Below the pieces are notes generated by a model. That model did no database searches and was not told where the DNA came from. It saw only the letters and a program-made list of their open reading frames with translations. Below, in pieces: positions 1-4,485 of a stretch of 7,453 nucleotides of DNA. Every line of letters starts with the position of its first letter. The stretch's first letter is position 1. The stretch is from positions 1 through 7,453 of the forward strand of contig JAUIEM010000442.1 in NCBI GenBank assembly GCA_030428695.1. Direction: 5' to 3'. A program made the translations under genes and the position numbers. Source of the stretch: a bacterium. GTDB lineage: Bacteria > Planctomycetota > J058 > JAJDCP01.

Positions 1-73
1 GTGGGGCTTCTCGGTGGTTGGGGCGGTTGTTCCCCCGGCACGACTCCCCGCGGGCTCGAGGCCCAATCCCAAG

Positions 74-102
74 TCGGGATCGGTCTCGGCCATCGGGATC
101 GG
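74..102. repeat. 10-bp direct repeat, two copies
   Basis: TCGGGATCGG occurs exactly at 74-83 and again at 93-102, a start-to-start distance of 19 bp (just under two helical turns). Same-face spacing of this kind is compatible with paired protein-binding half-sites upstream of the operon. Two copies of a GC-rich 10-mer in a GC-rich leader could also be chance, and no regulator gene is visible nearby. Confidence 0.4.
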
Positions 103-204
103 AGGCAAGAACGAAGAGGCCACGTCTGGGAAATCGAACCCCCAGCGCGACGCATGCCGGTCCCCCTCGGAACCAGGTGTTTGTTGGCTTGATGCCCCCC
201 TGTT

Positions 205-222
205 GTCCCCCCCGTGGGGGAC
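205..222 (+). terminator. C/G hairpin, possible terminator or leader stem
   Basis: GTCCCCC (205-211) is the exact reverse complement of GGGGGAC (216-222), with a four-base loop, CCGT. A further GTTG/CAAC pairing (202-205 with 224-227) can form if three bases are bulged. The stem is very stable, but no T-run follows on either strand, so it is not a classical rho-independent terminator. It may end a transcript arriving from the left or form part of the 5' leader of the adaptor operon. Confidence 0.45.
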
Positions 223-252
223 TCAACTTGTCGGGAACCACACTGTCGGAGC

Positions 253-271
253 TTGGGCGACCATCGCCCAA
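253..271. promoter_or_regulatory. Perfect 8-bp inverted repeat with 3-bp spacer (candidate operator)
   Basis: TTGGGCGA (253-260), spacer CCA, then TCGCCCAA (264-271) form a perfect dyad about 120 bp upstream of the adaptor start. The size and symmetry suit a dimeric repressor site controlling the efflux operon. As RNA it could only form a tight three-base-loop hairpin, which makes a DNA-level role at least as likely. There is no regulator gene in the window to pair with it, so the operator role is inference. Confidence 0.4.
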
Positions 272-296
272 CTCCTCTGGGGCGCCACCCTTCGTC

Positions 297-323
297 CTGC
301 TCTCCTCGTGCCTCGGAGAGCAG
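297..323 (+). promoter_or_regulatory. Perfect 9-bp stem hairpin in the operon leader
   Basis: CTGCTCTCC (297-305) and GGAGAGCAG (315-323) are exact reverse complements around a nine-base loop (306-314). Outside one C/A mismatch, GT (294-295) can pair with AC (325-326). The hairpin ends about 67 bases before the adaptor start codon. With the dyads at 205-222 and 253-271 it makes the leader unusually structured, as expected for an attenuating or stabilising 5' UTR. I do not recognise it as a known riboswitch class. Confidence 0.4.
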
Positions 324-390
324 AACTTCGGGCTCGACATCTCGACCCCACCGACGACAATGGCCCTCCGGATCCGGCCCCTGGAGACCG

Positions 391-1728
391 ATGAAGACCT
401 TCCTCCTCATCCTCGTGACCGCCGCGGTGACGGTCGGCATCCTGTTCGGCAGCGGCGCGCTCTCCTTCGGTCCCCGCGGCGCCGTCGTCGAGGAGGCGAC
501 GCCCGTGCGCCTCGAGCTGGCGACGGTCGGGAGCCTGTCCGAGGCGGTCTCTGCCCCGGGCGAGATCCAGCCCCGCACCAAGGTCCTGATCAGCGCCCGG
601 GTCTCGGCCCGCATCCGCGCGCTGCCGGTCGCCGAGGGCGAGGAGGTGCGCGGCGGCACGGGCCCGGCCGACACCACCGCCACGCTGCTCGTGCGGCTCG
701 ATTCCACCGAGCTCGAGGCGGCGCTGCTGTCCGCCGAGGCCCGGCACCTCGCGCAGGTCGCGACGATCCAGGCGGAGAGCTCGCGGATCGCCTCCCAGGA
801 GGCCGACCTCGAGGCGGCCGAGATCCAGCGCGCCCAGGCCCGGCGCGACCTCGACCGGCAGCTCGACCAGCTCGCGAAGAAGCAGGTCAGCCAGGCTGTC
901 GTCGACGAGGCCCAGAGCCTGTACGACGAGCGGGTCGCGCGCATCGTCTCGCAGAAGCACGCCCTGTCCGCCGCGCGCAAGAACCTCGAGGTGCTGCACC
1001 ACAACCTCGACGCCGCCCTGGCGGACATCTCCACCGCCCGCGAAAACCTCAGCTACTCGCTGATCCGCTCGCCGATCGACGGGGTCGTCACCAAGCGCCA
1101 CACCAACGTCGGCGAGCTGACCGTGACCGGCACGATGAACAACGCCGGCACCGTGATCCTCGAGGTCTCCGACCTGTCGCAGATGCTGCTGATCGCCGAG
1201 GTCGACGAGGCCGACATCGGGCGCGTCGCCGTCGGCCTGCCCGCCCGGGTGCGCATCCAGGCCTACCCGGACCGCATCTTCCCCGGCACGGTGTCGGCCG
1301 TGGCGCTGACGGCGACGACCGATCCGAGCAAGTTCTTCCGCGTCGAGATCCTGCTCGACACCGGCGGCGAGCGGATCTTCTCCGGGCTGACCGCCGATGT
1401 CGACATCGAGGTCGAGCGCCACGACAACGTCGTCGTCGTGCCGAGCCAGGCGATCGTCGGCCGCCGCCTCGAGGACCTGCCGGCCGAGGTGCGGCTCGAC
1501 AATCCCCTGGTCGACGAGAGCCGCAGCGTGCTGCCGGTCGTCTTCCGCTACCAGGGCCAGAAGGCGGTCGCGACGCCGGTCGAGCTCGGACCGAGCGACG
1601 CGACCCACAGCGTGATCCGTGCCGGCGTCACCGCCGGCGACAGCCTGATCGTGTGGCCCTACCGGGTGCTCGAGACCCTCGCCCACGACGACCGCGTCGT
1701 CGACGAGCGGGACGGCGGCGATGACTGA
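391..1728 (+). CDS. MacA/HlyD-type periplasmic adaptor (membrane fusion protein) of an ABC exporter
   Basis: This 445-residue protein should link the inner-membrane ABC pump encoded next to it to an outer-membrane channel. Residues 3-22 are a single hydrophobic signal-anchor segment. The split lipoyl-like domain lies around 45-105 and 223-262, with the hallmark SPIDGVVTKR at 227-236. Between the halves (about 105-222) is an Ala/Glu/Arg/Gln-rich helical hairpin of coiled-coil type. A beta-barrel domain follows (about 263-345), then a membrane-proximal domain beginning near VVVVPSQAIVG (347-357). Two apparent insertions are a Gly/Thr/Ala-rich loop at about 88-98 and an acidic stretch at about 370-382. 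The start at ATG 391 is chosen because it gives the signal anchor at once and has GGAG at 383-386; in-frame extensions further upstream read as unstructured Arg/Ser/Pro sequence. The stop overlaps the ATPase start by 8 bp, implying coupled translation. The substrate cannot be told from sequence. Confidence 0.93.
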   Translation: MKTFLLILVTAAVTVGILFGSGALSFGPRGAVVEEATPVRLELATVGSLSEAVSAPGEIQPRTKVLISARVSARIRALPVAEGEEVRGGTGPADTTATLLVRLDSTELEAALLSAEARHLAQVATIQAESSRIASQEADLEAAEIQRAQARRDLDRQLDQLAKKQVSQAVVDEAQSLYDERVARIVSQKHALSAARKNLEVLHHNLDAALADISTARENLSYSLIRSPIDGVVTKRHTNVGELTVTGTMNNAGTVILEVSDLSQMLLIAEVDEADIGRVAVGLPARVRIQAYPDRIFPGTVSAVALTATTDPSKFFRVEILLDTGGERIFSGLTADVDIEVERHDNVVVVPSQAIVGRRLEDLPAEVRLDNPLVDESRSVLPVVFRYQGQKAVATPVELGPSDATHSVIRAGVTAGDSLIVWPYRVLETLAHDDRVVDERDGGDD

Positions 1729-2452
1729 GACGCCGGTGCTGTCGGTGCGCGGCCTGCGCAAGCTGTACAAGGTCGGGGTCGAGGTGATCCGCGCCCTCGA
1801 CGGCGTCGACCTCGACGTCGGGCGCAACGAATACCTCGCCGTGATGGGCTCGTCGGGCAGCGGGAAGAGCACGCTGATGAACATCCTCGGCTGCCTCGAC
1901 CGGCCGAGCGAGGGCACCTACCTGCTCGACGGCCGCGACACCACCCGGCTCGGGGCCGCCGCCCTCGCCCAGGTGCGCAACGAGCGCATCGGCTTCGTCT
2001 TCCAGTCCTTCGAGCTGCTGCCCCGGCTCAGCGCCCTCGCCAACGTCGAGCTGCCGCTAATCTACGCCGCCCACGGCTGGTGGAGCCGGCGCAAGCGGGC
2101 GCGGGAGGTGCTGACCCGGGTCGGCCTCGGCGACCGGGTGCGGCACCGGCCGAACCAGCTCTCCGGCGGCCAGAAGCAGCGGGTCGCGATCGCCCGGGCG
2201 CTGATCAACCGGCCGAGCCTGCTGCTCGCCGACGAGCCGACGGGGAACCTCGACAGCCGCACCAGCGAGGAGATCCTCGGCCTGTTCGAGGCGCTGCACG
2301 CCGAGGGGCAGACCATCGTGATCGTCACCCACGAGCCGGCGGTGGCCGCCCGCACCCGGCGGGTGATCCGGATGCTCGACGGGAAGATCATCGCCGACCG
2401 CGCCGTCGCCGATGACCCGGAGCTCGCTTCGCTGCGCGTGGAGGGCTCCTGA
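1721..2452 (+). CDS. MacB/LolD-type ABC transporter ATP-binding protein
   Basis: This 243-residue stand-alone nucleotide-binding subunit has every catalytic motif intact. The Walker A motif GSSGSGKST is at 43-51, the Q-loop glutamine is Q95 (FVFQSF), and the signature [15 protein letters not shown] is at 147-161. Walker B with the catalytic glutamate, LLLADE, is at 167-172, followed by PTGNLDS, and the switch histidine is H204 (IVTHEP). The GNLDS D-loop and the [12 protein letters not shown] stretch after Walker A are typical of the LolD/MacB/FtsE group, which powers mechanotransmission pumps rather than transport through a channel. It should sit on the cytoplasmic face as a dimer bound to the FtsX-type permease encoded immediately downstream. 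The start at 1721 overlaps the adaptor gene by 8 bp and gives the usual short N-terminus. The stop overlaps the permease start as TGATG. The length is normal for the family. Confidence 0.96.
   Translation: MTETPVLSVRGLRKLYKVGVEVIRALDGVDLDVGRNEYLAVMGSSGSGKSTLMNILGCLDRPSEGTYLLDGRDTTRLGAAALAQVRNERIGFVFQSFELLPRLSALANVELPLIYAAHGWWSRRKRAREVLTRVGLGDRVRHRPNQLSGGQKQRVAIARALINRPSLLLADEPTGNLDSRTSEEILGLFEALHAEGQTIVIVTHEPAVAARTRRVIRMLDGKIIADRAVADDPELASLRVEGS
2440..2445 (+). promoter_or_regulatory. Ribosome binding site for the permease gene
   Basis: GGAGGG lies inside the last codons of the ATPase gene, six bases before the permease ATG at 2452. It fixes that start and, with the TGATG stop/start overlap, indicates reinitiation or coupled translation of pump subunits. 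Confidence 0.75.
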
Positions 2453-3705
2453 TGCTGCGCGTCCTGCTGTGGCCCTTCTCGCTCTTGCGCCTGCTGTTCC
2501 TCAGCGTCTTCCTCGCCATCGGCCAGATCTGGGCGAACAAGATGCGCTCGGTGCTGACCACGGCGGGGATCGTGATCGGCGTCGCCTCGGTCACCTCGGT
2601 GATCGCGGCGCTGAGCGGGCTGCGCAGCAACGTGCTCGCCGAGTTCGAGGCGCTCGGCACCAACAAGATGTTCATCTACCCCGAGCAGCCGGAGAGCGGC
2701 GGCTTCAGCTGGCGCAGCGTGCGCTTCTGGCCCGAGCAGTTCGAGGGCCTGGCCGAGGAGTGCCCGGCGATCGACCAGCTGACCCGCATCGGCAGCTACA
2801 CCGCGACGGTCAAGGCCGAAGGACGCACGATCGCCGACGTCGACATCACCGGCATCGAGCCGAGCTGGCACGCGATCGAGAACCGCTCGGTCACGCTCGG
2901 CCGGCCCTTCTCGGTCATCGACGAGCAGCAGGCCCGGCAGGTCTGCCTGATCGACGCCGGCCTGCGCGACAAGCTGCGGCTGCGCACCGACTGCGTCGGC
3001 GAGCGGCTGCTGCTCGGGGAGCGCAGCTTCCTGATCGTCGGCCTGGTCGAGCCGAGCCAGGAGAGCTCGCGCTTCGGCGGCCGCGGCGAGACCGACCAGG
3101 TGTTCATCCCCTTCCGCACCTGCTGGAAGCTCGCCGAGCCGTGGTTCCACGTGATCGCGACCAGCGTCTCGCCGGAGCGGTCCGAGGACGCCCGCGCAGA
3201 GGCCCGGCTGTTCCTGCGCCGCACGCGCCGGCTCGGCTACGCGGACCCCGACACCTTCCGGGTCAACGTGATCGAGGAGTTCCTGCAGCGCTTCAACACC
3301 ATCGCCCTGACCATCACGATGGTCGCCGCCGGCATCGTCGGCATCTCCCTGCTGGTCGGGGGCGTCGGCATCATGAACATCATGCTGGTGTCGGTCTCCG
3401 AGCGCACCCGCGAAATCGGCCTGCGCAAGGCGGTCGGCGCCCGTCCGGCGGCGATCATGCTGCAGTTCCTGGTCGAGTCGGTGATGCTGTGCTTCGTCGG
3501 CGGCCTGATCGGGGTCGGCCTCGGCCAGCTGCTGACCCTCGGCATCGCGAACATCCCCGGCGCCGAGCTCGAGCGCGCGCCGCTCCCGGCCTGGGCGATC
3601 GCGATGGCCTTCGGCTTCGCCGCGGGGGTCGGGGTGGTGTTCGGCATGTTCCCCGCGATCAAGGCCGCGCGACTCGACCCGATCGTCGCGCTGCGCCACG
3701 AATAG
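2452..3705 (+). CDS. MacB/FtsX-type ABC transporter permease
   Basis: This 417-residue protein is the membrane subunit paired with the ATPase encoded upstream. It has the four-helix MacB/FtsX topology: TM1 at about 33-55, a large periplasmic domain at about 56-280, then TM2 (about 284-312), TM3 (about 338-366) and TM4 (about 379-400). The family signature at the cytoplasmic end of TM2 is clear ([20 protein letters not shown], 304-323, then LRKAVGA), as is the C-terminal [25 protein letters not shown] ending (397-417). The periplasmic domain carries cysteines at 104, 165, 181 and 224, which could form disulfides. The N-terminus is longer and more hydrophobic than in simple MacB permeases (residues 3-22, [19 protein letters not shown]), just ahead of the conserved [19 protein letters not shown] region. 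The gene overlaps the ATPase gene by one base. No outer-membrane channel gene is present in the window. Family membership is secure; the substrate is unknown. Confidence 0.94.
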   Translation: MLRVLLWPFSLLRLLFLSVFLAIGQIWANKMRSVLTTAGIVIGVASVTSVIAALSGLRSNVLAEFEALGTNKMFIYPEQPESGGFSWRSVRFWPEQFEGLAEECPAIDQLTRIGSYTATVKAEGRTIADVDITGIEPSWHAIENRSVTLGRPFSVIDEQQARQVCLIDAGLRDKLRLRTDCVGERLLLGERSFLIVGLVEPSQESSRFGGRGETDQVFIPFRTCWKLAEPWFHVIATSVSPERSEDARAEARLFLRRTRRLGYADPDTFRVNVIEEFLQRFNTIALTITMVAAGIVGISLLVGGVGIMNIMLVSVSERTREIGLRKAVGARPAAIMLQFLVESVMLCFVGGLIGVGLGQLLTLGIANIPGAELERAPLPAWAIAMAFGFAAGVGVVFGMFPAIKAARLDPIVALRHE

Positions 3706-3760
3706 GGAGCTGATGTTCTCCAAACGTTCAGTTTCCCGGCGGTCGATCAAGGCAAGAGGC

Positions 3761-3883
3761 GAAGGATGGGAGAAGAGGAAGAAAGAAAAGGAAATGAAGG
3801 AGAAAAGGAAAAAAGAAAAGAGTTTATAACGAAGACAGGAGAGGGGAGAAGGCAGGAAAAGAGAAGAGGAAAGAGTGGGAGAC
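3761..3883 (+). repeat. Polypurine tract, about 91% A+G
   Basis: Only 11 of the 123 bases are pyrimidines. Uninterrupted purine runs cover 3768-3794 (27 nt), 3796-3822 (27 nt), 3837-3852 (16 nt) and 3854-3875 (22 nt). The text is irregular GA/GAA/GGA, not a fixed-unit microsatellite. A small island, TTTATAAC (3823-3830), interrupts the middle. As DNA such a tract can adopt triplex (H-DNA) or stabilise R-loops; as RNA it would be an A/G-rich strand able to pair with the U/C-rich block that follows. Confidence 0.85.
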
Positions 3884-3998
3884 TGATCTTATTTTGGTTT
3901 TCCTCTTCCTCTCGTTTTCGGTTTTCTTCATTTCTCTCCTGCTCTTCTCTTCTTCTTCTCGTCTTTTCCTGCCTTCCTTACTTCCTGCATTCCTTATA
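3825..3998. repeat. Long imperfect inverted repeat joining the purine and pyrimidine tracts
   Basis: The core is a perfect 15-bp inverted repeat: GAAGGCAGGAAAAGA at 3848-3862 is the reverse complement of 3962-3976. Further out, 3825-3840 pairs with 3983-3998 at 13 of 16 positions, including TATAA with TTATA and CAGGA with TCCTG, on nearly the same axis (one bulged base). The mixed-sequence islands thus pair with each other, so the symmetry is more than shared purine bias. The loop of 99 bases (3863-3961) is itself partly complementary. It could be a giant terminator-like or RNase III-type RNA hairpin, or a relic of an inverted duplication. Confidence 0.6.
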
Positions 3999-4023
3999 GA
4001 TTTCTTCTCTTCGTCTTCTCTTT
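3898..4023 (+). repeat. Polypyrimidine tract, about 88% C+T
   Basis: Only 15 of the 126 bases are purines. The text is irregular TTC/CTT/TCC with no fixed unit over its length. It matches the preceding purine tract in length and has the opposite strand bias, so the two blocks can act as arms of a very large imperfect hairpin. It ends about 40 bases before the start codon of the dioxygenase-like gene and may therefore form much of that gene's 5' leader if transcription starts inside or before it. Confidence 0.85.
3968..3996. repeat. Two-copy 13-bp tandem repeat, period 16
   Basis: CCTGCCTTCCTTA (3968-3980) recurs as CCTGCATTCCTTA (3984-3996) with one mismatch. The first copy overlaps the right arm of the 15-bp inverted repeat, so this sequence is present twice directly and once inverted (around 3848-3856). 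That suggests the tract grew by local duplication. Confidence 0.6.
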
Positions 4024-4055
4024 GGGTCGAGCTGGGCTGGGTTGGTTCAACTTAT

Positions 4056-4061
4056 GGAGGG
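4056..4061 (+). promoter_or_regulatory. Ribosome binding site deciding the start of the dioxygenase-like gene
   Basis: GGAGGG ends four bases before ATG 4066. The two earlier in-frame candidates, TTG 4042 and ATG 4054, lie upstream of or overlap this site and have no purine-rich site of their own at good spacing, so 4066 is preferred. Confidence 0.7.
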
Positions 4062-4065
4062 AACG

Positions 4066-4464
4066 ATGACGGATCCCGCCGCGTGGGTCGTCGATGGCTA
4101 CGACGTCCACCTGCTGTTCGAAAAGCACGAGGAGGAAGCCGCCCGCGCGCTGTTCCGGAGCTTCCTCCACTACGTCGAGGCCGAGCAGATCCCCTACGAG
4201 CGCGGGATCGTCTTCCCCGCGCCGGTCGGCCCCTGGCCGACGCCGATGTGGCAGATCCTGCTGCGGAGGAAGGAGCGGACGCTGCTCGAGCGCGACCTCG
4301 GGCGCTGCATCGCCTGGATGATGCTCAACCGCGGCAGCTTCTCCGCGATGGTCCACCCGAACACCCGCGAGGAAGCGGGCATCGGCGGCGGTCTGCGCGA
4401 CCACCGGGACTACTGCCTGTGGCTGGGGGAACCGCGTCGGCTGCGGCTCGGGATCTTCGGGTAG
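4066..4464 (+). CDS. DOPA 4,5-dioxygenase family protein (small extradiol-type ring-cleavage enzyme)
   Basis: This 132-residue protein resembles the DOPA 4,5-dioxygenase family (Pfam DOPA_dioxygen), small proteins of roughly 100-130 residues; characterised members cleave catechol-type rings extradiol-wise. Family-like features in order are GYDVHLLFE at 11-19 with H15, PVGPWPTPMWQI at 53-64, and MMLNRGSFSAMVHPNT at 85-100 with H97. The C-terminal DHRDYCLWLGEPRRL (112-126) has H113. H15, H97 and H113 are plausible metal or substrate ligands. From memory, many relatives have GPH where this protein has GPW (55-57), and a histidine a few residues after the DH where this one has Tyr116; both could affect activity. 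It also has a short Gly-rich insert (105-109) between HPNT and DH. No signal peptide is seen, so it should be cytoplasmic. No aromatic-pathway gene adjoins it. The stop is 14 bp from that of the convergent YfhO-family gene. Family call is good; the actual substrate is unknown. Confidence 0.82.
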   Translation: MTDPAAWVVDGYDVHLLFEKHEEEAARALFRSFLHYVEAEQIPYERGIVFPAPVGPWPTPMWQILLRRKERTLLERDLGRCIAWMMLNRGSFSAMVHPNTREEAGIGGGLRDHRDYCLWLGEPRRLRLGIFG

Positions 4465-4485
4465 GGCTCGCGGAGGCTCTACCCG
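4458..4485. terminator. Shared hairpin at convergent gene ends (candidate bidirectional terminator)
   Basis: CGGGTAGGGCT (4458-4468) pairs with GGCTCTACCCG (4475-4485) around a six-base loop: 11 bp, including two G-T (G-U in RNA) wobbles. It spans both stop codons: TAG of the dioxygenase-like gene (4462-4464) pairs base for base with CTA (4479-4481), the stop of the minus-strand gene. Its position between convergent genes fits a bidirectional terminator. No T-run follows on either strand, so termination would have to be stem-driven or rho-assisted, or the hairpin may instead protect transcript 3' ends. Confidence 0.55.

Larger units (their letters stand above)
1..390. other. Non-coding, dyad-rich leader upstream of the transporter operon
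   Basis: No credible gene is seen here. The open frames that cross the stretch have no family resemblance, and those that continue to the right merely shadow or extend the adaptor gene. The stretch is GC-rich but unlike the coding regions: it has C and G homopolymer runs and several dyads, annotated separately at 205-222, 253-271 and 297-323, plus a 10-bp direct repeat at 74-83 and 93-102. A 10-bp palindrome, CCGGATCCGG (368-377), sits just before the GGAG (383-386) that serves the adaptor start at 391. No convincing -35/-10 pair was found; TTGATG (189-194) and TTGTCG (228-233) lack a partner -10 at usual spacing. The left part may include the 3' flank of a gene outside the window. Confidence 0.6.
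3706..4065. other. Intergenic region with an abrupt purine-to-pyrimidine strand switch
   Basis: This 360-bp gap separates the transporter operon from the dioxygenase-like gene and differs sharply from its surroundings in composition, being far richer in A and T than any coding part of the window. It holds an almost pure purine block (3761-3883), a short transition (3884-3897) and an almost pure pyrimidine block (3898-4023). No tRNA, insertion sequence or phage-type gene is seen. Weak -10-like strings occur (TATAAC at 3825-3830, TATAGA at 3995-4000), but neither has a credible -35. A 38-codon Lys/Glu-rich frame starting at ATG 3713 and a 77-codon frame at 3766-3999 are treated as by-products of the biased composition. 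The final part (4024-4065) returns to GC-rich sequence and carries the ribosome binding site of the next gene. Confidence 0.8.

Noticed and set aside
122..156. tRNA-like T-arm on the minus strand (GGGGGTTCGATT with flanking CTGGG/CCCAG)
   Set aside because: The T-loop resemblance is present, but the stem has mismatches for a seven-base loop and no acceptor, D-arm or anticodon arm fits around it. A chance hairpin is more likely than a tRNA or a tRNA-derived attachment site.
1..192. 63-codon frame beginning with GTG at the left edge
   Set aside because: No recognisable protein, no visible start context, and it runs through the repeat-bearing leader. It could be the tail of an outside gene, but nothing supports that.
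18..1724. Long plus-strand frame (568 codons) overlapping the adaptor gene
   Set aside because: An Arg/Pro/Gly-rich out-of-frame reading of GC-rich coding DNA; the adaptor frame has all the family features.
223..1917. Long minus-strand open frame (564 codons) opposite the adaptor gene
   Set aside because: It is antisense to a clearly recognisable HlyD-type gene. It reads as Asp/Arg/Gly/Leu-rich low-complexity text with no domain, as expected when G/C-ending codons are read on the opposite strand.
2062..3750. Long minus-strand open frame (562 codons) opposite the ATPase and permease genes
   Set aside because: Same compositional shadow: Glu/Asp/Ala/Arg/His-rich with no family motif, opposite two well-supported genes.
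3766..3999. 77-codon frame inside the purine/pyrimidine tract
   Set aside because: It translates to Glu/Lys/Arg followed by Phe/Leu/Ser, a direct read-out of purine then pyrimidine codons. It has no ribosome binding site distinguishable from the purine background.
3823..4000. -10-like strings TATAAC (3825-3830) and TATAGA (3995-4000) as promoters of the dioxygenase-like gene
   Set aside because: Neither has a recognisable -35 at 16-18 bp. Such strings are expected in a locally AT-rich tract, and both coincide with the paired islands of the inverted repeat.
3706..4065. CRISPR array, insertion sequence or integron-like site in the intergenic tract
   Set aside because: No regularly spaced repeats, no terminal inverted repeats with target duplications and no transposase or recombinase frame were seen. 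The repeats present are two-copy and composition-biased.
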